64,000 bases of DNA. Origin: Pseudomonadota bacterium. GTDB taxonomy: Bacteria; Pseudomonadota; Gammaproteobacteria; Berkiellales; Berkiellaceae. Positions 25,919 to 34,495 of this stretch are shown piece after piece. Every line of letters starts with the position of its first letter. Position 1 is the stretch's first letter. The notes beneath the pieces are model-generated. The model saw only the letters and a list, made by a program, of their open reading frames with translations. It was not told the DNA's origin and made no database searches. The DNA is taken from assembly GCA_018241965.1 (NCBI GenBank), contig JAFECS010000012.1:1-64000 (forward strand), read 5' to 3'. The position numbers and the translations under genes are program-made.

Positions 25919-27193
25919 TTACATTGGCATTTTTGCCAGTCGCTGAGTTTGTCTAAATAGATGTGAAAGTGATAGGGTATCTAAGGAAGAAAAGTTCAAT
26001 TGTGGAGATTTTACATTGTATTGATGAAATAATTTTTCCAGTTGCTCAAAAACGCCCTGCTTTGCTATTTTCATGTTTTTTGCTTTTAATTTAATTTCTA
26101 TATGCATCGGCGAATGCTGAATCAGTTGAAATTTTTCCACACCGCCTCTGGCACGATTTATTGCTAGCAGAAATTCATCTGAGTATATTGTCTTTAAGGT
26201 TGTACTATTACCATACTTTTGAAAATAGAGCATATCTTCACATCTGCCAATTATCTTTTCAATGGCCAGGTGAGCACTGCCACAGGAACATGGCGTAGGT
26301 GATATTTTTAAAATGTCATTCATGCGATAGCGAACAAGCGGCTGCAATCTTCGATGTAAAGAGGTGATCACCGGAATGAATTTATCCTTTTTTTCGTCTA
26401 TCCATTCTTTTTCAATATAATATTGATCTTCATTTAAATGCAATGTACCCATTTCACAAGTGCTACCTAAAAACCCTTCCGCACATTGATATAACTGAAA
26501 CACATTTTGTTTAAACGCCGTGGAAATAAGGTTTTCTTCAACAGGGGTTAAGACTTCTTGGGTGGCAACTATTTTTTTAGGCTTTAGCATTATACTATTG
26601 TTATTTTGATAATGTGCCAGCAAACATAAGGTTTGTACCGGTGCCACAATAATATCTGGCGAATTCTGGTTTAATTGATCAAGCCATATTTGTGTATTTG
26701 CTTGTAAATCATAAAATTGCCACTTAAAGCAGGCGGAGTTAACTGTGTGCAAGTATGGCGTTTTAGATAAATAAAATACCGCCACCTTAACAGGACATAG
26801 CCCAGTTACCGGATGTAATTTACTTAAAATGCTGGCTAACTCTTGTTGTCTTTCCGCCTCTGAAAATAAATAAATGCCGTTGGGTCCAGAGGTACCCAGA
26901 GAGTAATTTGCCGATTTGTTGGTACTCAATTGAAGATGGGTTGCCTCTTGATAAGTAATGTTCGCGCTATTCATCTTCTCAAAGTTTTCTTGCATGATAA
27001 CTTTGTCGATAATTGGCAATTGATGAAATTGTCTAACACCCTGCTTTTGATAAAATGGCACCTGTTTATGAATAAATGCCAATAAGTGTTTTATTTTAAC
27101 CTGCTGGAAATAATGACGAAAAAAAGTTGGAAAAAACCAGCTTTTGATTCGTGCTAATTGGTGCCATATCCAAAAGCGCAAAAGTTGCGACAT
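25919..27193 (-). CDS. PaaK/CapK-like adenylate-forming protein
   Basis: 424 residues resembling phenylacetate-CoA ligase / coenzyme F390 synthetase-like enzymes: an N-terminal HKQVPFYQK region, a weak P-loop-like NYSLGTSGPNGIYLF, and a C-terminal VRYRMNDILKI ... PCSCGSAHLAIEKIIGR block matching the R-x-x-D-x-x-x and CxCG features of the family. The P-loop lacks the usual SSGTTGxP form and Lys, so activity may be altered. Substrate unknown. It sits alone between the SNARE-like gene and znuB; its gene context gives no pathway. Confidence 0.7.
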   Translation of the reverse strand: MSQLLRFWIWHQLARIKSWFFPTFFRHYFQQVKIKHLLAFIHKQVPFYQKQGVRQFHQLPIIDKVIMQENFEKMNSANITYQEATHLQLSTNKSANYSLGTSGPNGIYLFSEAERQQELASILSKLHPVTGLCPVKVAVFYLSKTPYLHTVNSACFKWQFYDLQANTQIWLDQLNQNSPDIIVAPVQTLCLLAHYQNNNSIMLKPKKIVATQEVLTPVEENLISTAFKQNVFQLYQCAEGFLGSTCEMGTLHLNEDQYYIEKEWIDEKKDKFIPVITSLHRRLQPLVRYRMNDILKISPTPCSCGSAHLAIEKIIGRCEDMLYFQKYGNSTTLKTIYSDEFLLAINRARGGVEKFQLIQHSPMHIEIKLKAKNMKIAKQGVFEQLEKLFHQYNVKSPQLNFSSLDTLSLSHLFRQTQRLAKMPM

Positions 27194-27329
27194 AATTTTT
27201 ATCCAGTTTTATATTAAAAGGTGTCATTAATGAGGATCCTAATATAATTTTTTTAAGACCGATGCCTAATCCAGATAGACGTGACATCTTTTAAGATAAG
27301 TGGGATAAGATAAAGGATAAAATATAATG

Positions 27330-28145
27330 TTAGCCGGATTTCTTAATTGAGGAGATCGCCGTGGTTAATACCAGCATCAGGGCTGAGATCACTACTATCG
27401 CTGGCCCACAGGGTAAGTCCCAGAAATGGGAAGCCAACAATCCTAAAAACACCGAAAGTGCTCCTAAACAACTCCCTAGAAACGCCATGGCTTCTGGGCT
27501 GCGAGCTAAAGGTCTTGCCGAGGCGACGGGGATTATCAACAATGCTGTAATCAGCAAAACCCCAACCAACTTGATAGCAATAGCAATCACAACCGCCAAT
27601 AAGATCATATACATAAGCTCAACACGCTCTATGGCAACCCCTTCTACCTTGGCTAAATCAGCATCTACTGTCAGTAGTAATAAGCGCTGCCAAAGACGCA
27701 ACATCCCTAGCAATATTAAAAAGCCACCGCCATAAATCCACAGCAGATCATGTAAAGAAATGGTTAAAATATCGCCATATAAAAAACCAAGGACATCCAC
27801 ACGTAGATCTTGCATTAAAGATAAAACTAATAATCCCAACGCTAAGGTCGTGTGTGACAATAACCCCAATATGGTATCACTGGCCACCTTCAATTTGGTT
27901 TGCAGTTTAAGCAACAAACAAGCCACACTTATCGCAATTAAACATACCCCAAAGACAATGTTGATATGCAGGGCAAAAGCTAAGGTAATGCCCAATAAAC
28001 CAGAATGCGATAACGTATCACCAAAATAGGCTAAGCGTCGCCATACCATAAAAGCACCAAGCGGGCCTGCAAGCACAGCAACACCAATGCCGCCCAATAA
28101 GGGGACTAATAAATACCCTAAATTAAAGGCAAACAGTTCATTCAT
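27330..28145 (-). CDS. znuB: Zinc ABC transporter permease ZnuB
   Basis: Integral membrane component of high-affinity zinc import, about eight hydrophobic helices, ABC-3 family; motifs include GPLGAFMVWRRLAYFGDTLSHSGLLG and ALLIIPVASARPLARSPE near the end. 271 residues. Its start overlaps the znuC stop by eight bases. A reading frame on the opposite strand (27361-27735) is a shadow. Confidence 0.95.
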   Translation of the reverse strand: MNELFAFNLGYLLVPLLGGIGVAVLAGPLGAFMVWRRLAYFGDTLSHSGLLGITLAFALHINIVFGVCLIAISVACLLLKLQTKLKVASDTILGLLSHTTLALGLLVLSLMQDLRVDVLGFLYGDILTISLHDLLWIYGGGFLILLGMLRLWQRLLLLTVDADLAKVEGVAIERVELMYMILLAVVIAIAIKLVGVLLITALLIIPVASARPLARSPEAMAFLGSCLGALSVFLGLLASHFWDLPCGPAIVVISALMLVLTTAISSIKKSG

Positions 28146-28908
28146 CGTCTTTGGCCTTTTTGTTTTTTAGCACTTTACCGTGCACCCCATGATGATGATC
28201 ATGATGATGGGTGTAAAATGCGAGCCCTTGTGCGGCTTTACCAAAAAGCTCTGCAAAAGCAGGATCTCGACTTACCTGCTCAGGATGGCCGGAACAACAA
28301 ACATGTTGATTAAGACATACCACTGTATCAGTACGCGCCATCACAATGTTCAGATCGTGTGAAACCAGCAAAATACCACAATGATAAAGATCTCGTATTT
28401 TTGCTATCAAGTCATAAAGCTCACCTTGCCCCAGTAAATCAACCCCTTGGGCAGGCTCATCCAACACTAAAAATTGTGGTCGACGCAATAAGGCTCTGGC
28501 CAACAGTACCCGCTGCAATTCCCCACCTGATATTGCCTCAAGCGGGCTATGTTGGACGTGTGATACTCCTACTTCCTCAAGCATCTTAGCTAATTCTTGT
28601 TCTGACCATGTTTTATTGAGCTGTAAAAAACGCTGTACTGTCAGTGGAAAAATGGGGCTGAGATGGATCTTCTGTGGCATGTAGCCAATCGTTAAGCCTT
28701 CTTTGCGCGTAATGCGCCCTTGCGATGGTTTGAGCAAGCCTACCATGAGTTTGACCAAGGTTGTTTTACCGGCACCATTGGGCCCAATTACCGAGACAAT
28801 TTTGCCTGGCATAATGGTTAAATTCACCCCTTGCAAAAAGGTACGCTTCGCGTCCCCATAAGAAAGGTCTTGAACTTGAACTAAGGGCTCTGTAGTGGTT
28901 GGGCTCAT
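28138..28908 (-). CDS. znuC: Zinc ABC transporter ATPase ZnuC
   Basis: ABC ATPase with Walker A GPNGAGKTT, signature ISGGELQRV, Walker B FLVLDEPAQG and the switch His in LLVSHDLN. I take ATG 28908 (MSPTTTEPL) as start; a GTG at 28947 would add 13 residues that do not look conserved. The C-terminus is histidine-rich (THHHDHHHGVHG), a metal-sensing or storage tail seen in some ZnuC proteins. Coupled to znuB and divergent from znuA. Confidence 0.95.
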   Translation of the reverse strand: MSPTTTEPLVQVQDLSYGDAKRTFLQGVNLTIMPGKIVSVIGPNGAGKTTLVKLMVGLLKPSQGRITRKEGLTIGYMPQKIHLSPIFPLTVQRFLQLNKTWSEQELAKMLEEVGVSHVQHSPLEAISGGELQRVLLARALLRRPQFLVLDEPAQGVDLLGQGELYDLIAKIRDLYHCGILLVSHDLNIVMARTDTVVCLNQHVCCSGHPEQVSRDPAFAELFGKAAQGLAFYTHHHDHHHGVHGKVLKNKKAKDDE

Positions 28909-28975
28909 AACTTTTATAGTAGCATCAGATATGATAGATTCTAGCACTAACTGAATTGAACACCTATGGGATCCT

Positions 28976-29884
28976 ATGCGAAATCGCCTTGTTCTGTTTG
29001 CTTTGCTGCTGTTTTACCTGGGAAATGCTATTGGCGCACCAAAAGTGGTGGTGACGATAAAGCCCCTACACGGATTAGTCAGTGCAATCATGCAAGGTGT
29101 GGCTGAGCCTGCTTTATTATTGCCAGACAATGCCTCCCCCCATACTTTTGCCTTAAAACCTTCGAACTGGCAGCAATTACAAAAAGCCACCTTAATTATG
29201 TGGGTTGGCCCCTCCTTAGAATTGTTTATGCAAGCGCCATTAAAAGAAATCAAACCGCAATATGGCGTAATTACCTTGATGGAGATCCCAACACTTACCT
29301 TGTTGCCTCAACGCAATAGCAGACAATGGCAACATGCCCACGAGGAAGATCATGAGCACGCTTCGCATATGATTGATCCCCATTTTTGGCTAGATACAGA
29401 TAATGCTGTAAAAGTGATCGATTATGTAGAAAATTATTTAAGTAAAATTGATAACGAGAATGCAATTGTTTATAAAAAAAATGCAAGTACACTACGCGAT
29501 GACATTATCAAATTAAAATCTACGCTTAACCAAAAACTACAACCCGTGCACGATAAACCTTTTTTAGTGTATCACGATGGGTATCAATATTTTGAAAAAG
29601 AATTTAATTTAAATGCTGTAGGTACCTTTATCCTCAATCCGCATGTTCCACAAAGCGCCAAGGGATTATATGAAGCTAAAACACTCATTCATGATAAAGG
29701 GGTAAAATGTGTGTTTAGAGAAACAGAATTTTATGACACAAATATCGAGCGCTTACTGAGTGAAGCGGGTGTGAAGTTTACAGAATTGGATCCTTTAGGA
29801 GCCAGAGTTAAAGCTGGCCCCGGTGCTTACCAAGAAATTCTATTGAACTTAGCGCAAAATATGCAAAGTTGTTTAGCCTCTTAA
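28976..29884 (+). CDS. znuA: Zinc ABC transporter periplasmic binding protein ZnuA
   Basis: Cluster A-I solute-binding protein delivering Zn2+ to ZnuBC. A signal peptide (RLVLFALLLFYLGNAIGAP), first ligand His in KPLHGLVSAIM, a short His-rich loop (HAHEEDHEHASHM) and ligands in DPHFWLD and VYHDGYQYFE are visible; 302 residues. The intergenic region with znuC is short; Zur control is expected for this system but I did not find a convincing Zur box. Confidence 0.95.
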   Translation: MRNRLVLFALLLFYLGNAIGAPKVVVTIKPLHGLVSAIMQGVAEPALLLPDNASPHTFALKPSNWQQLQKATLIMWVGPSLELFMQAPLKEIKPQYGVITLMEIPTLTLLPQRNSRQWQHAHEEDHEHASHMIDPHFWLDTDNAVKVIDYVENYLSKIDNENAIVYKKNASTLRDDIIKLKSTLNQKLQPVHDKPFLVYHDGYQYFEKEFNLNAVGTFILNPHVPQSAKGLYEAKTLIHDKGVKCVFRETEFYDTNIERLLSEAGVKFTELDPLGARVKAGPGAYQEILLNLAQNMQSCLAS

Positions 29885-29945
29885 CATGTTTAAGCTGTTC
29901 TGGTACATTATCACGTTTTAAAATAACAATAAGAGGTAAACAAAA

Positions 29946-30152
29946 ATGCAAGGTGGTGCTTTTCCTGAAGATCAAGGCCAAAGAGATCCATTTGAAGAAC
30001 AACGACGCGCTCAAGATTATCTAAAGCAACTAAAAGCTGAGCAACAACGCGCACAAAAGTTGGCAGCTCTTGCAAGAGGGGCTAAAAATAAAAAATTTCA
30101 AAATAAACATTTTGGTCATCAAGATCCGCAGAAGAAAAGTAAATATCGCTAA
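29946..30152 (+). CDS. Small charged unknown protein
   Basis: 68 residues, highly charged and Gln-rich (EEQRRAQDYLKQLKAEQQRA), predicted as one long helix with a basic tail (DPQKKSKYR). AAGAGG lies about ten bases before ATG 29946, supporting translation. No family recognised. It follows znuA by 62 bases and could be on its transcript. Confidence 0.5.
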   Translation: MQGGAFPEDQGQRDPFEEQRRAQDYLKQLKAEQQRAQKLAALARGAKNKKFQNKHFGHQDPQKKSKYR

Positions 30153-30249
30153 GGTTAATTCTGCTGAACTTAATGAACGGTTTTCAAGGAAGAAAATCAT
30201 CGGCTCGATAGATGTGTGGCTGACAAATTTTAAATTCAGCCAATTCTCA

Positions 30250-30285
30250 AGTGTCCAAAGTCAGATGTGTCATGATTTCCTGCGC
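30250..30285 (-). pseudogene. Duplicated start region of the F-box/LRR gene (remnant)
   Basis: On the minus strand a GCAGGAAATC ribosome-binding site, ATG (30273) and codons for MTHLTLDT followed by a stop replicate almost exactly the start of the F-box/LRR gene (GGAGGAAATC, MTHLTLDT) about 1.36 kb away. Beyond these codons I see no similarity. It looks like the stub of a tandemly duplicated effector gene or a recombination scar, lying just after the stop of the intact gene. Confidence 0.5.
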
Positions 30286-30292
30286 GCTTATA

Positions 30293-31630
30293 TCATTTTT
30301 GTCTTTTAGCGGCAGATTGCTTGCCCTTACTGTGTCGTTTCCCATCTTCTGGTTGCCATCTTTCATCAACACGTAAAGCATTGATTTCACGCTGGCTAAT
30401 ACGTTGTCGCTTCGCCTTGTGTCTGTCTGTGTCGAGCTGACGTTTATGCAACACTGTGGGCGCATTATCCTCAACGGGTGGATTTCCAGGTTGATTGTCA
30501 ATGGGGCGTTGAGAAGACAGTATTTTTCTAACCCATTCTTCGCCAAATTTATCTTTTAATGCTGCAGGTAGTACTGTGAGTTGATTGTTATAGCACCGTA
30601 GCCATACCGTCACTTGCAGATTGCCGATGGACTCCGGTAGCGCTGTGAGTTGATTGTCATAGCACCACAGCTTATGCAAGGCTTGCAGCTTGCCGATGGA
30701 TTCCGGCAACGCTGTGAGTTGATTGTCATAGCACCACAGATTTTGCAACGCTTGCACCTTACCAATCGACTCCGGCAGCGCTGTGAGTTGATTGTTATCA
30801 CACCGTAGGTGTATCAACATTTGCAGATTACCGATGGACTCTGGCAGCGTTGTGAGTTGATTATTATTGCACCCCAGCCCTTGCAACACTTGCAGATTGC
30901 CGATGGACTCCGGTAGCGTTGTGAGTTGATTGTTATCGCAGAACAGTACTTGCAACGCTTGCAGCTTGCCGATGGACTCCGGCAGCGTTGTGAGTTGATT
31001 GTTTTCGCAAAACAGCGCTAGCAACGCTTGAAGATTGTTGCCTATATTGCTTGGCAAAGTTTGCAAAAAATTATCTTGCAAGCGCAAAGATTGTAAATCT
31101 CGCCAAAATGCCGCATGCGCTGGGTTATCTAGCAATGCCTTTGGAAATCTGGTTATTCCTTTGTGTTCTAAACGAAGATCATTCTCGCCTGCGTTTTTTG
31201 TTTGCTCAATCCTATTTGTAATAATGGCGCTATTGATTGCATCTAGCTCGGCGCTAATCGCGACAACATCACTTAAGTTAAGCGCTTGCTCAAGATATAT
31301 ATTGTTAATATGCGGACAATGCGCAAAGATATTATACCTGTATTTTTCATGCAAATAGGAAATTTCTGCAAGTTGCCTTGTTCTGACTTTTTCTAGGCCT
31401 GCAATAAAAGCAGCCTTGATGGTTTGACCTTGTTTTGGCTTAACGCTAATGGTTTCATCTATAGTATGCAGCTGGTTCAAAAAAGGCTGCCAGAGTACAT
31501 CAAGCTTATCTAATGTTTTATTCATTAATTTGCAAGTGCTTGCAAGCGCCTGAATATCACTTAGTGATAGATAGGGAGCCAAACCGGCCCATACACCTGC
31601 ATCTTGTGTGTCCAGAGTGAGATGTGTCAT
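30293..31630 (-). CDS. F-box / leucine-rich-repeat protein with basic nuclear-type tail
   Basis: 445 residues. Residues about 14-50 (GLAPYLSLSDIQALASTCKL...) fit an F-box, the eukaryotic SKP1-binding helix set. Residues 178-358 hold eight 23-residue leucine-rich repeats of the form LQxLxxLxCxxNQLTxLPESIGx, encoded by near-identical 69-base DNA repeats. The end carries two basic clusters (LHKRQLDTDRHKAKRQR and GKRHSKGKQSAAKRQK) resembling nuclear localisation signals. GGAGGAAATC precedes ATG 31630. F-box effectors of Legionella recruit the host SCF ubiquitin ligase; by analogy this is a probable secreted effector whose LRRs pick the target. Secretion is not shown. Confidence 0.85.
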   Translation of the reverse strand: MTHLTLDTQDAGVWAGLAPYLSLSDIQALASTCKLMNKTLDKLDVLWQPFLNQLHTIDETISVKPKQGQTIKAAFIAGLEKVRTRQLAEISYLHEKYRYNIFAHCPHINNIYLEQALNLSDVVAISAELDAINSAIITNRIEQTKNAGENDLRLEHKGITRFPKALLDNPAHAAFWRDLQSLRLQDNFLQTLPSNIGNNLQALLALFCENNQLTTLPESIGKLQALQVLFCDNNQLTTLPESIGNLQVLQGLGCNNNQLTTLPESIGNLQMLIHLRCDNNQLTALPESIGKVQALQNLWCYDNQLTALPESIGKLQALHKLWCYDNQLTALPESIGNLQVTVWLRCYNNQLTVLPAALKDKFGEEWVRKILSSQRPIDNQPGNPPVEDNAPTVLHKRQLDTDRHKAKRQRISQREINALRVDERWQPEDGKRHSKGKQSAAKRQK

Positions 31631-31723
31631 GATTTCCTCCGCCTATTTCTTGCAAACTTTTAAGATTTAGAGCAAGAGCAGGGAAGGTATGAAAAATGGA
31701 TCACCTGAACAATTTGCTCAAGT

Positions 31724-31839
31724 GATAGACCTGTTTAATAATTAAAACTTGGCAGTCAGCCAGTCCTCGATTTTTCCTTCTCAAGAAGACCCATCACGAA
31801 TCTGTAAGCAGGGTATCATAGAAAATTGCGTTATGTCAT
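31724..31839 (-). promoter_or_regulatory. Leader/promoter region of the F-box gene shared with the ankyrin gene
   Basis: Ordered blocks match those upstream of the ankyrin gene: GATAGACC(T/C)GTTTAAT (31724 on), CCAGTCCTCG (31760-31769), GAAGACC (31785 on) and TTATGTCA (31831 on). On the minus strand the last is ATGACA, and TATGAT (31820-31815) is the likely -10. GTCTTC and GAGGAC in the leader can pair in both copies. Confidence 0.5.
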
Positions 31840-32003
31840 AAAAAAACTTACATTTTCCAACGACTGGCTATGAATAACCGATGAGGGAAAGATAAAAAAG
31901 GATATGCAACGTAAAACCTTCAGCGATTGAATCACATTTTTAACCTTGATTGTCCATATAAATTTCCTAGTCATTTTAGAAGTATTATCCAAAAAAGTTG
32001 TGC

Positions 32004-32034
32004 AAAAAAAAGGGGGCAGTGCCCCCTTTTGTTT
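32004..32034 (-). terminator. Rho-independent terminator of the small secreted protein gene
   Basis: GGGGGC-agt-GCCCCC stem extended by an A-run and T-run. On the minus strand the stem is followed by eight T's, 13 bases after the stop of the 32047-32430 gene. The flanking T's on the other side could make it work in both directions. Confidence 0.85.
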
Positions 32035-32046
32035 ACTTAACCTACA

Positions 32047-32430
32047 TTATCCTCTTTTACCATGCTGTTTATAGCATTCTACGGATAACCCTTCGCGGTT
32101 ATAGCAACGATAAAATCCTTTTGGGTAACCAGAATGTTTGATAAAGAAAGGATGATAATGATGGCCATAATGATCACCCAAGTTTCCAAATACAGGATAT
32201 TGATACATAGGGTAATAACGGCCATGACGTTTGTGAAAAAAGTAACCATTTTTATGCACTTGACGGCAATGCAAATCCCAATAGTTACCAAAGCCATCGC
32301 CAAAATAACCATCAAAGCGATGTTTCCAACCGTCTCTATCTACGGGTGGCGCATAGCTGGTTTCACGCAATTGCCCGGCATAAACACCTGAAACTACACT
32401 CATTAGTACTGCAAATAATAATGCTCTCAT
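32047..32430 (-). CDS. Secreted His/Tyr/Gly-rich small protein
   Basis: 127 residues with a clear signal peptide (MRALLFAVLMSVVSGVYAG). The mature part is rich in His, Tyr, Phe and Gly (HRFDGYFGDGFGNYWD, GDHYGHHYHPFF) and has three Cys. No family recognised; the composition suggests a metal-binding or surface-exposed periplasmic protein. It has its own terminator and an upstream region with a palindromic GAAGATTCTTC stretch (about 32453). Confidence 0.7.
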   Translation of the reverse strand: MRALLFAVLMSVVSGVYAGQLRETSYAPPVDRDGWKHRFDGYFGDGFGNYWDLHCRQVHKNGYFFHKRHGRYYPMYQYPVFGNLGDHYGHHYHPFFIKHSGYPKGFYRCYNREGLSVECYKQHGKRG

Positions 32431-32543
32431 ATTAACTCCCCATTGGATTAAGAAGATTCTTCTTCACAATAGTAATTCGTCAAAATATTGACAATTATTA
32501 GGGAAAAATAATAAAAACAGTAAAATTACTGTATATATTTTGA

Positions 32544-32585
32544 GGGGGGGGGAGAAGAATCTTAGGATCCTAGGATCCTAAGATT
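32544..32585. repeat. Nine-G tract followed by a perfect 28-bp palindrome
   Basis: A run of nine G (32544-32552) is followed by a palindrome perfect over 28 bases (32558-32585), built from two copies of TAGGATCCTA-type sequence. It lies 23 bases beyond the tannase-family stop and about 130 bases upstream of the small secreted protein gene. It could be a strong hairpin ending the tannase transcript, although no T-run follows, or a protein-binding site. Confidence 0.6.
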
Positions 32586-32607
32586 TGAAATAGATATTTA
32601 TTTTTTA

Positions 32608-34296
32608 TTAATTATCACTTAAACCAAAATAGTAAATACAAGAAAAGTTAGTAGCACTATTTGTTATATTAGGATTGCTAGCATCAAGACCAGGCTTCAA
32701 TTTAGCCATTAAAGGATAGGGACAAACAAGTCTTGTCATATCAACATTATTAGAGGAGTTTATTCTTGAAGCTACCAACGCCTTCGGCGATACCCCTTTT
32801 TCAACCCAATTTTCTAAGGTGGTTAACGCTTGAATATGGGTTGGCGCATTAGCATCATGCCCCGTCGTAAGGCCGGGGATCGCGAAATGAAACAAGCCCG
32901 GAACAAAATACAAACGTAGGTAATCTGAATATGAATTATTTGGATCGGATATTGTTCTTAGATAATATTCTATAGATTCACCAGGTGGAACTGTCCAATC
33001 AGCTAATCCATGGATAATGATAATCTTTCCGCCATGTTTAATAAAACTTGATAAGTTTGTATTGTCAGCATCTAACATCTGTTTAGCGTTAACGCCACTT
33101 GGACTTATGAACAAATCATTTAAATGAGTATTGATATCAAAATCGTTTAAAATATAATTTGGATCATTATACACCATGTACTGCAATGTCCCTATTGCAA
33201 AGGCATAGTCAATGGTAGGAACATTAAAGCCAAAAGCATAAGGACTACCCAAACCAAGTCCAAAAGCCAAATGCTCAGTTGAAGACTCATAACCTGGTAA
33301 ATATCGTGAAACAATAAACTTTCCATTAACAAAAACGGGGCTGTATATATTATTCAAAGTAGCCACTTGCTGAGATGTAAACGTTGGCAAAGCAATGGCA
33401 GGAATAAATAAACAATGCAGTGGATCAGAAATAATATTATCAACTATGCCATCTTGTGCATCACATTGTTTCATTGTTTCATTTGCAACGGCAGCAGATA
33501 AAGGAATTGAAATAACTGGGTTTACTGGAGGATATGTTGGGAATTGCGATTGTTGCATCGTAATAAATCTGGCTATATTTTCCACCAACTTCCAAGCTGG
33601 TGCACCTGCGATAACGCCATCAAAGTCTAGTGGGTAACGTTGTGCTTCTATTAATCCTTGTCTACCCCCATTTGATTCTGACATGATATAAGCATGTATT
33701 GGTTTTTGGTTATAATAAGCACTCATAATACTTTTGGCCGCTACTGCCGTTATATGAACCCCTCTATAAGCAAAATTAATAATCCTATCGACATTTTGTG
33801 TACCATCAGCATTTCTAAAACCTGTGGCATCAATATTGGAGCTTCCTACATGGCCGGTATCAGTTGCTGCTATTGTGTAACCTCTATCTAAACCATATCC
33901 ACTTGGAAAGGTATTACCATCTACATCTGGCGTAACAATTGTTGAGTAGGCGTTTTGTATGTTACCCCCAAAACCACCATTACCATGCATCAAGAATTTT
34001 TTATTCCAAGCGCTAGGCATTTTTACTTCAAATTGCACACCTTTATCATTCGCATCGACAGGGGGGCTTGTTAAAGCATGGCCTTGAACATCACAATATT
34101 CAGGCAAACTTCCGGCAGCTGGTACTAATGCAACAGCATCAATCATGATACTTTGTGCACCATCTGGGACCGGAATATTGGAAAATTTCGATATGACACA
34201 ATTATTGTTATTCGCAGTTAGTGCATTTGCAGCTGGTAATATCGTGTAGAGACTAAGTATTGTTACAATATATAGAGGGCATCTTTTAAACTGCAT
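32608..34296 (-). CDS. Tannase / feruloyl esterase family hydrolase
   Basis: 562 residues with a signal peptide (about residues 1-25). Alpha/beta hydrolase of the tannase family: MHGNGGFGG oxyanion region, nucleophile Ser208 in SESNGGRQG, Asp433 in HGLADWTVPP and His470 in PGLFHF form the triad. The calcium loop CDAQDGIVDNIISDPLHC with its cysteine pair is kept. Unusually, both cysteines of the family CS-D-HC motif are gone: Glu207 before the Ser and Phe471 after the His. Likely an exported esterase of unknown substrate. Stands alone. Confidence 0.85.
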   Translation of the reverse strand: MQFKRCPLYIVTILSLYTILPAANALTANNNNCVISKFSNIPVPDGAQSIMIDAVALVPAAGSLPEYCDVQGHALTSPPVDANDKGVQFEVKMPSAWNKKFLMHGNGGFGGNIQNAYSTIVTPDVDGNTFPSGYGLDRGYTIAATDTGHVGSSNIDATGFRNADGTQNVDRIINFAYRGVHITAVAAKSIMSAYYNQKPIHAYIMSESNGGRQGLIEAQRYPLDFDGVIAGAPAWKLVENIARFITMQQSQFPTYPPVNPVISIPLSAAVANETMKQCDAQDGIVDNIISDPLHCLFIPAIALPTFTSQQVATLNNIYSPVFVNGKFIVSRYLPGYESSTEHLAFGLGLGSPYAFGFNVPTIDYAFAIGTLQYMVYNDPNYILNDFDINTHLNDLFISPSGVNAKQMLDADNTNLSSFIKHGGKIIIIHGLADWTVPPGESIEYYLRTISDPNNSYSDYLRLYFVPGLFHFAIPGLTTGHDANAPTHIQALTTLENWVEKGVSPKALVASRINSSNNVDMTRLVCPYPLMAKLKPGLDASNPNITNSATNFSCIYYFGLSDN

Positions 34297-34495
34297 TTTT
34301 GCCTCCCAGTAAATTGGTCAGATCTTAAAATTCAAAAGCTATATATCATTGCATACCTCTTCAAAAGACATGTCAATAAATGTACCCCCGATAATTGGCG
34401 GTATGTCAAGTAATATTTTGGCACTTAGGGTTTTTCAAGTAATGAAAAGAAATGATAAGTGGTGAATATGTTGTATATAAATCAAAAAAAATCAT

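Larger units (their letters stand above)
31631..32046. other. Intergenic region upstream of the F-box gene
   Basis: A 416-base gap between divergently arranged signals: the F-box leader (31631-31840) and, at its far end, the terminator of the 32047-32430 gene. Between about 31850 and 32000 I see nothing definable, and no convincing coding frame. Confidence 0.5.

Noticed and set aside
27361..27735. Rightward 124-codon frame inside znuB
   Set aside because: Pure antisense shadow of a well-conserved permease.
28909..28975. Zur box between znuC and znuA
   Set aside because: No palindrome close to the known Zur consensus was visible.
30560..31030. Regular 69-bp repeats resembling a CRISPR or satellite
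   Set aside because: They are in frame and encode the 23-residue LRR units of the F-box protein.
32488..32515. TTGACA with a possible -10 on the plus strand
   Set aside because: Would transcribe only into the antisense side of the tannase gene; the -10 is poor.
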